NCBI GenBank assembly: GCA_009731375.1
Contig: BJOX01000220.1
Coordinates: 532,106 to 565,652 of the forward strand
Direction of reading: 5' to 3'
Source: Paulinella micropora
Lineage: Eukaryota; Cercozoa; Imbricatea; Euglyphida
Length of the DNA stretch: 33,547 nt
The notes beneath the pieces were generated by a model. The model saw only the letters and a list, made by a program, of their open reading frames with translations, was not told where the DNA came from and did no database searches. How positions within the stretch are numbered: the first letter of the stretch is position 1; every line of letters starts with the position of its first letter. The position numbers and the translations under genes were made by a program. Shown one piece after another: positions 1-10,997 of this stretch.

Positions 1-400
1 CCCCCCCCCCCCCCCTTTCACTTTTTCTCATGGAAAAGAAAAGAGGGGGCGCCGCCAGACATAAACGACTACACCTTTACAATGACATATATATCCATAA
101 CATGATATAATAATATCACCACGCAATATATCTAAACATAAATATTAATATTAATAATATAATACCGAGCTGCTAAATACCAATTTGATATTTTTCCTTG
201 ATACGCTCGATTGGATAACTAGGTTTCCACCTTAGATAAAGGTATAACTTACTAGCTATACTTTTCACGTGGACGTTCCCTGAGTCCAATTGTAAAATTG
301 TTCTCTCAATAAAAGCGAAGAAGAAGAAGAAGAAGAAGAAGAAGAAGAAGAAGAAGAAGAAGAAGAAGAAGAAGAAGAAGAAGAAGAAGAAGAAGAAGAA
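1..400 (+). mobile_element. LINE 3' tail, copy A, ending in (GAA)n
   Basis: This is non-coding sequence. It starts with a pyrimidine run and a matching purine block (about 1-50), which could form a stem-loop. It ends with AATAAAAGCG followed by an uninterrupted GAA array (about 317-400). The last 60 bases before the array are almost identical to 3870-3927, so this is a repeated 3' end. I infer the 3' UTR of a LINE whose body lies to the left of the window. A terminal simple repeat in place of poly(A) is known for several LINE clades. Confidence 0.55.
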
Positions 401-527
<127 letters not shown>

Positions 528-2935
528 TCTTGACAGCATACATAAACCACACACAGACTTCCAACTTAACTACAATCTACTTGACAGCATACATAAACCA
601 CACACAGACTTCCAAAACCTAATGGTACATAATACCTGTACACAACAATAACAAAAGCAACACGACACGACATGGTACACACAAAATCACATACACTCAT
701 CGACATAATAATAACCAACATCAATGCAAACATCGAATCAAACATCATAAGCCCATGCATATCAGACCATCACCCCATATATGCAATAATACACACCCGC
801 ACAAGAAAACCAGAAATAAAGACAACACCTACACTCACCAAAAACATATATGAAAAAAACAAAGAACTAATAATAGCAAACCTAAAAACACAGCTAGAAT
901 ACATCACACAGAATAGCACAAGACACAGCGTCAGCGACACAAACTAAAAGTTTAGAAAATATACAAGCAACAATGCAAAAGTAATAAAACAATTCGAAAG
1001 AAAACCTAAACAAAGTAATAGAAGGAAAAGCTGGTGCAGCCCCAATAAAAAGACAAATAAGAAAAAAGCACTTGCTCTATAAAAGATGGAAAGATAACCC
1101 AACAACAATAAACAACAAGCATACAGAGAGCACAAAAGTACAAAGTCAACACAATAATACACAAAGCAAAAAAAGACGAAATAATGAAAACACTGGAAGA
1201 AAACCAAGACAAAAACAAAAAAACAACATAGAAAACTCAGAGAGCTAGTACCTAACAACAAACCACCAAGAGCATCACCAACCACACTGCAATACAACAA
1301 CAAAACATACACAGACCCAACAGAAATAGCAAACGCACTCAATGACCACCACATCACAATAGGAAAAAAAACAAGCAACAGCATACCAACAACAGAACAC
1401 AAACAACCACAGAAGACAGAGCAGAAGAAAATAAGCAGCAACACCCAAGGTTCAAACTACATAACACAACACAAGACATCGTAAGTAAAACACTTAAAAA
1501 CATAAACAGAGATGAAGCAGAAGACATATATAAAATAAAACCAACACTTATAAAAGACATGCGACCTCTTCAACAAAGCAATAAATGAAAATAAATACCC
1601 AGACGCACTTAAAACAACAAAAGTAATAGAACTATACAAAGCCAGCGACACAAGCAGGCCAGCCAACTACAGGCCAATATCACTACCAATAATAGGTAAA
1701 GTATTTGACACAATAATAAATAAACAGATAATGGATCACCTAACTAAACATAACATAATATCACATACACAATATGCCTTCCGACCTAATTCAAGCACAA
1801 CCATGACAATCCAAACTATAACAAACCAAATACAAAAACTAAAGACAAGGAAGAGCTGGTACTAACACTATATGTAGATCTCTCAAAAGCTTACGACACA
1901 GTAGAGCATTCAAAGCTACTAGACAAACTTCGACGAAATTTTAATTTCAACGAAGATACAGTCCAGTTCTTTGCATCCTACTTCTCGAACCGCATACAAG
2001 AAGTCCACACCCAGCATGCTAAATCTCACAAGCGCTATCACACATGGCATCCCACAAGGCAGCACACTCTCCACCACCTTCTTCCTACTCTACATAAATG
2101 ATATAATCAATATTATACAACAAGGAACAGTATACACATATGCAGACGACACCACGCTCATAATAGCTAAAAATCCTAAAACCTACAAGAAAAAACATAA
2201 ACAGAATAACGAAATTAATAAACTACTTCCACTCCAACAACCTAGTACCAAACCCAACAAAAACAACATATACAATTTTCCACAAAACAAAACAAAACAT
2301 CACAATAAACATAAACAACCATACACTCGAACAATGCCAACAAGCAAAACTACTAGGCATAACACTCCAACATAACCTAATATAACTAACATATCAACAA
2401 CATAATCCGTAAACTTCAACCCACTATCAACTCCTTACTTTATGCCAAAAAATTTCTAGACATAAAAACAATGAAACAAGTATCATATACACACATATAC
2501 CCACACCTCATACAAAACATCTCCATCTGGGGGACCCATGACAACAAAAAGAAATATATACAACCACTCATAAATTCCACAAAAAAATAATCAGAATAAT
2601 TGCAAAAACACACTACCGAGCACACACCAAACCACTCCTGGACCAACTCCAACTACTCGATATCACCCACCTCTATACCCTCCGGGTATGCATAGAAAAT
2701 CACCCCTTGATCTACCCAAAAAAGAACCTCAACAGACCACTTCACAACAACACATTCACCCCCATCAGCACTATCCACTCATATAAAACACGGCACTCAA
2801 CCAAAAGCAACCTCTTTGTCAACCACAAAGACTCATACCTCACCGAGATCTTCGCGAACCAATGGAAATCAATCCCAAAAGAAATAACAGATGAAAAATC
2901 AATTCAGATTTTCAAAAAAAATTAATGACATATCT
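528..2935 (+). pseudogene. Decayed non-LTR retrotransposon (LINE) body: endonuclease end plus reverse transcriptase
   Basis: Several frames together read as a LINE ORF2. The end of an apurinic-type endonuclease domain is at about 672-790 (motif SDHHPI). RT blocks follow: RPANYRPISLP (about 1660), QYAFRPNSSTT (about 1773), YVDLSKAYDTVEH (about 1873), GIPQGSTLSTTFFLLYINDI (about 2049) and YADDTTL (about 2137). The C-terminal tail ends at 2925 with the usual TRH...W..IP.EI...SI..F pattern. The catalytic Asp of motif A and the YADD are still present. Frameshifts and stops break the frame repeatedly (for example near 1560, 1860 and 2375). The 5' end is truncated inside the endonuclease domain. The copy is dead, and its clade cannot be fixed by eye (CR1/Jockey-like). 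Confidence 0.8.
531..616 (+). repeat. Short tandem duplication inside LINE
   Basis: TTGACAGCATACATAAACC followed by ACACACAGACTTCCAA occurs twice, starting at about 530 and 580. It is an unequal-slippage scar at the truncated start of the LINE body. Confidence 0.8.
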
Positions 2936-2981
2936 ACTAAAACACCAACAACTATAATATGTATACACCAACACACCGCGG

Positions 2982-3094
<113 letters not shown>

Positions 3095-3269
3095 GTATGT
3101 ATCTCCTGCCAATTGCTGAGCCAAAAGGCCATGTGCATCCAGTCCTCCATTCCATAAGGAAAGTCTCCACACCAATCGGTGGAATAAAGGAAGTGACGGC
3201 ATAGAACATTACTCTAGGAGCTTTATACCAATCAGCCCATTGAAAAGGACCAATGGCCTATGTACTCCC
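3095..3269. other. Unique 175-bp segment bracketed by (AAT)n arrays
   Basis: This is non-repetitive sequence without a usable reading frame. It sits between two AAT arrays, which is the layout of a short retroposon or LINE 3' end that terminates in (TAA)n. I do not recognise the family. Confidence 0.4.
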
Positions 3270-3359
<90 letters not shown>

Positions 3360-3457
3360 TAACAACAATAAATAAATAAATAAATAAATAAATGAACAAA
3401 TAAATAAATAAATAAATAAATAATAATAATAAAATAATAATAATAATAATAATAAAA
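3270..3457. repeat. (AAT)n / (AAC)n / (AAAT)n compound microsatellite
   Basis: An AAT array passes into a few AAC units, then AAAT units, then AAT again. There is no coding content. Unique sequence of about 85 bp follows, up to the next LINE tail. Confidence 0.95.
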
Positions 3458-3540
3458 AACGCCAGACACTCCTCTCCTGTTCGCCCCTTGAAGAAGACCT
3501 CTCTGAATCTGCCGACTATATGGTCAACCATGCACCACCC

Positions 3541-4170
3541 CAACTCCCCCCCCTCTCTCTTTTCTTTTTATCTTAATTACTTTAGTGATAAAAAAGAAAG
3601 GAAAGAGGGGGACCCGCTATATATATAAACGACCGCTCATATTTCTAATATATATATATATACAAATATATAAATATATATATATATAAACGCACACGCA
3701 TATTATTATATAAGCTACATACCGCACAACATACCCAAACATAAATATCAATATTAATAACACCAACTCAGAGCCACCAAAAATATTTTTAATACTTCTA
3801 AATCCCTTTAATACGCTCGACTGAATAACTAGGTTTCCACCTCAGATAAAGCTATGACTTAATAGTTATACTTTTCACGTGGACGTTCCCTGAGTCCAAC
3901 TGTAAAATTGTTCTCTCAATAAAAGCGAAGAAGAAGAAGAAGAAGAAGAAGAAGAAGAAGAAGAAGAAGAAGAAGAAGAAGAAGAAGAAGAAGAAGAAGA
4001 AGAAGAAGAAGAAGAAGAAGAAGAAGAAGAAGAAGAGAAGAGAGAGAGAGAGAGAGAGAGAAGGNNNNNNNNNNAGAAGAAGAAGAAGAAGAAGAAGAAG
4101 AAGAAGAAGAAGAAGAAGAAGAAGAAGAAGAGAGAGAAGAGAGAGAAAGAGAGAGATGAGAGAGAGAGCG
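3541..4170 (+). mobile_element. LINE 3' tail, copy B, with stem-loop and (GAA)n
   Basis: This is the second copy of the tail seen at 1-400. A pyrimidine block at about 3545-3575 and a purine block at about 3588-3614 are near-perfect reverse complements (arms about 24 nt), giving a strong potential hairpin. TA-rich sequence follows, then the shared block 3870-3927 ending AATAAAAGCG, then GAA units that continue across a 10-N gap (4065-4074). It is likely the 3' UTR of the LINE body at 528-2935, separated from it by AAT expansions. That pairing is inference. Confidence 0.55.
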
Positions 4171-4551
4171 AGATATATCAAACAGTGGGAAGACTGGGAT
4201 GGGAGCAGAAAGTTACATGAGAACTCCCAATGAAGGATGGAAGCTCGCCTTGGGGGGAGAAGATCTTGATCACCTCTGATTTTGGAACATTCGACCGCAG
4301 AAGGGCGAGTGCTCCCAAGGGAGGCTTGGCCGGCGATTCCAAAGCACTTTCTTTCCCAGAGTTACTACTAGGAGCACTCGCTCTTCTTCTTCGCGATTGT
4401 GACATCTTTGTTCAGGGACTTTTCACACATTTTGGGGCAAAATTTTAGGGGTTAGGAAAGTGGCACTCCAAACCAATCTTTTCAGGAAGAAAACCAAAAG
4501 TTGCACCAAAACATTGGAAATCAGGTTAAGGTGGCACCTTAGAAGGCTCAC
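4171..4551. other. Flank of the DIRS element; no gene recognised
   Basis: This is mixed-composition sequence. The only structure I see is an 11-bp perfect inverted repeat, GCGAGTGCTCC at 4305-4315 against its complement at 4371-4381. Open frames on both strands here lack any family motif. Confidence 0.4.
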
Positions 4552-4609
4552 GTTACGTTGCACTAACACAAGCACTATTTTGTGTCTTTGTCCTTTCTCT
4601 CCGCCAGGT
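4552..4609 (-). repeat. DIRS split direct repeat B2 (element 3' end)
   Basis: These 58 bp match 7157-7213 and 9812-9868 with about two differences. They lack an A repeat next to them, so they mark the far end of the element. The core reads CACTAACACAAGCACTATTT on the plus strand. Confidence 0.8.
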
Positions 4610-6789
4610 TTGTCCTTATGGGAACAACCTGGTTTGGAGTTTCTATTTGTTATTCTATCTCTACTCAAACTGCCTAAGTCTTGCCTATTTCTATCCTATC
4701 TCGACTCGAAATGAATTCACAACGAACACCCAACAAACATACTTCTCTATGTACTAATGCTTATCGATACAATCGTACATGATTTTCACTGTACTTATAC
4801 ACCAATTACAGTAATAACTACTGGTATATCTCCCAGTTTTGCCACACACACAGCAGGCAAACGATAATAATAAATAGAATGATATATCGATCATAAATAA
4901 GATGTAATCATAACTAGATCCATTCGCCTCACGATCTGAAGTCTCACGCACACAGCCCACCAAGGCAAGAAGGCACAGAAACGAAAGAGAGCAACACAGG
5001 TGCTCACAGCAATAAGCATAACACGAGTAACACGTACAGCATACAAGACACAACATACCAAAGTGGGTAATAGAACTCACAACCTAGTCAACCAACAGAG
5101 AAATACGTGTTATATGAAGCTTCTACATGATTCAGTAATACAAACAGTACCTACCACTTTCAAAGACGATATCACCACATAAAACACACGAAGTAGTGTA
5201 CTACAGTACTATCATCACTCTCATGATCATCGTTGTCCAAACAAGTATACCAATCATCCAACACACATTCAAAGCATCACACTCCTACACATCTCCTTGG
5301 ACAACCGCACAACTAGCTACTAAATAAAGATAACGTCAACAAAGTAATCAGTATATGTCCAGTGTCACCTTCAAGCTCACTCATAATACTTACCATCGTC
5401 ACACTACGCATCACAATACCGCACACTACCTACACAAGGAACATAAGGGACATGCACTAACTCACCTCACACCACATCCAGATGCATATAAATCCAACAT
5501 ACAGTGACACCCGACAATAACAAGCCTCCGCCGCGCCATATAACAGCACTCCTTAGCTAGTCACTACCACTCTCAAACATGAACCCCACGCTATAATATA
5601 ATCACTCGCACGCACGTATGCCCCAACCTCGCGAAAATCCACACACGGTGTCATGATAGCTTTCCATACACAAACTTTAATCCTTGTTGTAGTACATTAC
5701 GTCAACACAATACATTATCTCATAGGCAACCTCCGCACTACGTATCGTTAGTTGAGATATCAAGCCAAACAGCGGTCATTATTGTATGTGTGTCTGAAGC
5801 AATGTATTTATCCTCATCAATATGCTTACTTCTTGTGCAGCTTTCTTACACTCTTGTTGTATAATACCTGGTGTATATAGACCACTACATTATAACGGTC
5901 CTTGCTGGTATTTGTTGTTTATTTTTACGTACTTTTACACGTTTCTTGTTTACCGTTCACACAACAGGTAGTACCGCTTTACCTGACCTAACAATACAAT
6001 CTGTCTATGTGTGCAGGACCTTCTACCGCGTTCAAACGCTTCATTAGATTGAAATTGAGTTATCAAACTGTCTCTCCTTATGCATGTTTAAGTAATAGCC
6101 AAATTAGCGCAAAAAAAATAATAACGAAAATAATATTAAAACAATAGCAACTAAAATAATAACAAAAGTCATCATGTCACCACCGTAGCATTTAGCAAAC
6201 CAACGATTCATAGCTCCAAAAATTAAGAAAATCTCTAAATTAGTGATCGGAAGCCTCTCCCCTAGTCAGGGACCCATAACCAACATAAAATCTGTACGTC
6301 GTTCCAAAAAAAATTTTTTTTCGTCATATTATTATATCTTCTATTAACGTCACTACCAAAACGTCATCTGTGATCATGTGATCCGGTTCAAAACTTACCA
6401 ATCCGTTCCTGTTCCTTTTCCCGTCTCCAAAATATACAAATCAGTACTTTCCAGAGACTATTTCAACCATCCAGCGCAGTTACTTGCACCACAACTACAG
6501 TGTCGCCAGTTCTTGTTCTATCGCTTGTCTCTTCTCCCAGATCAGGGGTGCACGCCTAGGTACTAACGGGAGTAGTGCAGATAATATTAACGACAAACAA
6601 TACTGAAACTACAACTGTAATAAAAATCACCACCCACAGCCATAGCGTAATCATTCCCATAATTAATTACTTCAATTTTTTCAGTTACTATCAGAAAATC
6701 ACAATCAAAACCACAGAACCGCACGACCATAATCAGCTCATATACATTGTATCCGATTTTTGTTAGTCGACGCAAGGGTGGGTGGGTGG
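4610..6789. other. Non-coding region between A2 and B2 of the DIRS element
   Basis: This 2.2 kb of AT-rich sequence holds only short open frames without recognisable domains. By position it is the 3' untranslated part of the DIRS element. The segment from 5415 onward recurs at 8070 onward. Confidence 0.5.
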
Positions 6790-7152
6790 GAATAAAAACG
6801 GAATCAGTAATTCCTTCGTGTTGAAGGAAACGAAAGTGACGACAACACGATGGAATCATTGATTCCTAAAACATCTGAGGTGATGGTAACTAAACATACT
6901 ACCGATACCTACTACTCACTCTCGGTATCGGTAGAGATTCTCTAGAACTGATCACAACTCTAGTTGTGATCCTTTCGGCAACAGTCAATATAATTGAAGC
7001 AATTTCCGTGAACTTATCCAAATAATACTCTAAAAGGTTTGCATGACATTATCCGCACAACTATGTTGTGGTTCTGATATGGACAATTTGTGCAATATTC
7101 AATTATTCTTTCTCCAACATGATCGTTCCGGACTAATTATACAAAATAGGTG
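6790..7152 (-). repeat. DIRS direct repeat A2
   Basis: This 363-bp segment closely matches A1 (14537-14896) and is identical to the second copy at about 9445-9807. It contains two perfect 10-bp inverted repeats: TACCGATACC ... GGTATCGGTA (6900-6933) and GATCACAACT ct AGTTGTGATC (6950-6971). Such arms could be recombinase-binding sites; that role is inference. Confidence 0.85.
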
Positions 7153-7156
7153 TTGT

Positions 7157-7213
7157 GTTACGCTGCACTAACACAAGCACTATTTTGTGTCTTTGTCCTT
7201 CTCTCCGCCAGGT
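7157..7213 (-). repeat. DIRS direct repeat B1
   Basis: It lies immediately beside A2, with B1 and A2 only a few bases apart, as expected for the internal junction that templates circular DIRS intermediates. It ends 26 bp before the recombinase stop codon at 7239. Confidence 0.8.
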
Positions 7214-7238
7214 CAAAGGTAAGAAAGAAACACCAGAA

Positions 7239-8059
7239 TCAGAATTTAATTATATTGTCAAACAAACTCTGCGTCACCTTAAGTCTGTCACCGAAGGTGT
7301 CATAAATATATACGAACACACTATAAGATTTCCATCGTCCGTGTCGCTTCAGCAATCTCAACTCAACCCCAGCTCTTGCTGCAGCAGTGCAGCCACCCTT
7401 ACGTAGTGAGTGTGTCCCGTACCGAGTAGGGTCAATCCCTCTCCGTTCCAACCACTTGTTAACAGTAACATTAACAGTGGCAAGCGCAAGCATCGTAGCC
7501 TAGTTAGATCATGTTTCAGTGGATGATTCTCAAACCATATAGCTAACCAGTTAACTGCAGATAACGGTGAGTCCTTCTTGTCTCCTATCACTATCACCTC
7601 TCCCCTTCTTTCTTGGTCAGTTTTGTTTTTCTCCACAAACACATACAGCACCCATTGGTTACTATACCTTTCCAACCACACGTCCTGAACGCATAAGCGC
7701 ACCACTTCTTCCCTTCTCATGAAACCGAGGAACATGACTATCAACATCGCAACGTCCCGTACATCACACCAAGTATCCACTTCCATGACGGCCACCATCT
7801 TTAACAGCATTTCCGGCGTAATAGGTAGCTTCCCTTGTGGCTGTTTCGCATATCTCAATACATACTTCTTGACCTCTTTAACGAACTGGCTCTTAGTCGG
7901 TGATGATGTGTTATTCTCTAACGAGTATTGACTGTTGATTGCGCTCAGCTTATACTTGATAGTATTCTTTGCCAAGCCCCTCTGTGCCAATAGATAAATA
8001 CAATACGTTGCAACCTGCTCGGGTCTAGCAGGATATGACGGTAGCCTCATACGTTCATT
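7239..8059 (-). pseudogene. DIRS tyrosine recombinase, first (incomplete) copy
   Basis: This is the same protein as 9894-10901, cut by the gap at its N-terminal side. A 40-bp deletion at about 7507 shifts the frame, so the C-terminal catalytic part (HSLRKGG, KRHGRW, VYIYDT) is out of frame with the rest. It is probably an alternative haplotype or contig-end version of the same locus. Confidence 0.8.
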
Positions 8060-8069
8060 NNNNNNNNNN
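8060..8069. other. Assembly gap (10 N) between overlapping contig ends
   Basis: Sequence left of the gap ends inside the element at a point that continues at 10755. Sequence right of the gap begins at a point that matches 5415. Both gap edges therefore lie within a shared overlap. Confidence 0.9.
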
Positions 8070-9444
8070 AATACCGCACACTACCTACACAAGGAACATA
8101 AGGGACATGCACTAACTCACCTCACACCACATCCAGATGCATATAAATCCAACATACAGTGACACCCGACAATAACAAGCCTCCGCCGCGCCATATAACA
8201 GCACTCCTTAGCTAGTCACTACCACTCTCAAACATGAACCCCACGCTATAATATAATCACTCGCACGCACGTATGCCCCAACCTCGCGAAAATCCACACA
8301 CGGTGTCATGATAGCTTTCCATACACAAACTTTAATCCTTGTTGTAGTACATTACGTCAACACAATACATTATCTCATAGGCAACCTCCGCACTACGTAT
8401 CGTTAGTTGAGATATCAAGCCAAACAGCGGTCATTATTGTATGTGTGTCTGAAGCAATGTATTTATCCTCATCAATATGCTTACTTCTTGTGCAGCTTTC
8501 TTACACTCTTGTTGTATAATACCTGGTGTATATAGACCACTACATTATAACGGTCCTTGCTGGTATTTGTTGTTTATTTTTACGTACTTTTACACGTTTC
8601 TTGTTTACCGTTCACACAACAGGTAGTACCGCTTTACCTGACCTAACAATACAATCTGTCTATGTGTGCAGGACCTTCTACCGCGTTCAAACGCTTCATT
8701 AGATTGAAATTGAGTTATCAAACTGTCTCTCCTTATGCATGTTTAAGTAATAGCCAAATTAGCGCAAAAAAAATAATAACGAAAATAATATTAAAACAAT
8801 AGCAACTAAAATAATAACAAAAGTCATCATGTCACCACCGTAGCATTTAGCAAACCAACGATTCATAGCTCCAAAAATTAAGAAAATCTCTAAATTAGTG
8901 ATCGGAAGCCTCTCCCCTAGTCAGGGACCCATAACCAACATAAAATCTGTACGTCGTTCCAAAAAAAATTTTTTTTCGTCATATTATTATATCTTCTATT
9001 AACGTCACTACCAAAACGTCATCTGTGATCATGTGATCCGGTTCAAAACTTACCAATCCGTTCCTGTTCCTTTTCCCGTCTCCAAAATATACAAATCAGT
9101 ACTTTCCAGAGACTATTTCAACCATCCAGCGCAGTTACTTGCACCACAACTACAGTGTCGCCAGTTCTTGTTCTATCGCTTGTCTCTTCTCCCAGATCAG
9201 GGGTGCACGCCTAGGTACTAACGGGAGTAGTGCAGATAATATTAACGACAAACAATACTGAAACTACAACTGTAATAAAAATCACCACCCACAGCCATAG
9301 CGTAATCATTCCCATAATTAATTACTTCAATTTTTTCAGTTACTATCAGAAAATCACAATCAAAACCACAGAACCGCACGACCATAATCAGCTCATATAC
9401 ATTGTATCCGATTTTTGTTAGTCGACGCAAGGGTGGGTGGGTGG

Positions 9445-9807
9445 GAATAAAAACGGAATCAGTAATTCCTTCGTGTTGAAGGAAACGAAAGTGACGACAA
9501 CACGATGGAATCATTGATTCCTAAAACATCTGAGGTGATGGTAACTAAACATACTACCGATACCTACTACTCACTCTCGGTATCGGTAGAGATTCTCTAG
9601 AACTGATCACAACTCTAGTTGTGATCCTTTCGGCAACAGTCAATATAATTGAAGCAATTTCCGTGAACTTATCCAAATAATACTCTAAAAGGTTTGCATG
9701 ACATTATCCGCACAACTATGTTGTGGTTCTGATATGGACAATTTGTGCAATATTCAATTATTCTTTCTCCAACATGATCGTTCCGGACTAATTATACAAA
9801 ATAGGTG
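9445..9807 (-). repeat. DIRS direct repeat A2 (second copy)
   Basis: It is the same sequence as 6790-7152 and pairs with A1 at 14537-14896. Confidence 0.85.
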
Positions 9808-9811
9808 TTGT

Positions 9812-9868
9812 GTTACGCTGCACTAACACAAGCACTATTTTGTGTCTTTGTCCTTCTCTCCGCCAGGT
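9812..9868 (-). repeat. DIRS direct repeat B1 (second copy)
   Basis: It is the same sequence as 7157-7213 and lies between the recombinase stop and A2. Confidence 0.8.
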
Positions 9869-9893
9869 CAAAGGTAAGAAAGAAACACCAGAA

Positions 9894-10901
9894 TCAGAAT
9901 TTAATTATATTGTCAAACAAACTCTGCGTCACCTTAAGTCTGTCACCGAAGGTGTCATAAATATATACGAACACACTATAAGATTTCCATCGTCCGTGTC
10001 GCTTCAGCAATCTCAACTCAACCCCAGCTCTTGCTGCAGCAGTGCAGCCACCCTTACGTAGTGAGTGTGTCCCGTACCGAGTAGGGTCAATCCCTCTCCG
10101 TTCCAACCACTTGTTAACAGTAACATTAACAGTGGCAAGCGCAAGCATCGTAGCCTATGCCCTGAGATGAGAAGGCGCAGTTAGAAACAGAGGCACAGTT
10201 AGGTTATGTTTCAGTGGATGATTCTCAAACCATATAGCTAACCAGTTAACTGCAGATAACGGTGAGTCCTTCTTGTCTCCGATCACTATCACCTCTCCCC
10301 TTCTTTCTTGGTCAGTTTTGCTTTTCTCCACAAACACATACAGCACCCATTGGTTACTATACCTTTCCAACCACACGTCCTGAACGCATAAGCGCACCAC
10401 TTCTTCCCTTCTCATGAAACCGAGGAACATGACTATCAACATCGCAACGTCCCGTACATCACACCAAGTATCCACTTCCATGACGGCCACCATCTTTAAC
10501 AGCATTTCCGGCGTAATAGGTAGCTTCCCTTGTGGCTGTTTCGCATATCTCAATACATACTTCTTGACCTCTTTAACGAACTGGCTCTTAGTCGGTGATG
10601 ATGTGTTATTCTCTAACGAGTATTGACTGTTGATTGCGCTCAGCTTATACTTGATAGTATTCTTTGCCAACCCCCTCTGTGCCAATAGATAAATACAATA
10701 CGTTGCAACCTGCTCGGGTCTAGCAGGATATGACGGTAGCCTCATACGTTCATTCCATTCCACCCAATGAAATAGTGCAGAATCATAGCCACGCTTAGTA
10801 GATAGAGGGCGCGCTGCGTTGACAAACGCAGAGCAAAACGTTCGTAGTTGTCGTATCATCATATCGTACTTCTTTGTCCCCGCTCCAACCTGGCCGCTCA
10901 T
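9894..10901 (-). pseudogene. DIRS tyrosine recombinase (one in-frame TAG)
   Basis: This is an integrase-like tyrosine recombinase of about 335 residues that would insert the element's circular DNA. It begins MSGQVGAGTKKYDMMIRQLR. The N-terminal half has the SAM-like core-binding pattern (STKRGYDSALFHWVEW ... YCIYLLAQRGLAKNTIKYKL). The catalytic half has box-A arginine (GFMRREEVVRL), HSLRKGG, KRHGRW and a tyrosine in VFVYIYDT. A single TAG at 10155-10157 interrupts an otherwise continuous frame just before ATMLALATVN. It could be one mutation; readthrough or stop reassignment is less likely, because host exons in this window use no in-frame TAG. The stop lies 26 bp from B1. Confidence 0.85.
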
Positions 10902-10997
10902 CCTTTATTGTCCTACCACATCAAAGCACATCCATTAAACATCATCCTATTAATATAACTTCGTCTCATCTATACTTGTGTATGCATCGATCCGTTA

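Larger units (their letters stand above)
5415..8059. repeat. First copy of the 2.65-kb duplicated segment
   Basis: It is nearly identical to 8070-10754 (offset 2,655 bp). This copy stops at the N gap. It differs by scattered single bases and by lacking 40 bp that are present at about 10157-10196. Confidence 0.95.
8070..10754. repeat. Second copy of the 2.65-kb duplicated segment
   Basis: It starts at the gap and aligns to 5415-8059. It holds the extra 40 bp and continues without a break into the rest of the element. This is the copy to use for annotation. Confidence 0.95.

Noticed and set aside
4178-4448. Overlapping 72-75 residue ORFs on both strands
   Set aside because: They arise around an inverted repeat (GCGAGTGCTCC arms) and have no recognisable motif or context.
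6378-6859. Small ORFs repeated at 9033-9514 as conserved genes
   Set aside because: Their repetition is due to the duplicated contig segment. They overlap the A2 repeat and untranslated DIRS sequence and show no domain.
10155-10157. Reassigned TAG stop codon, as in some ulvophyte algae and ciliates
   Set aside because: The 32 host exons contain CAA and CAG for Gln and no in-frame TAA or TAG, and the gene ends in TAA at the family's end.
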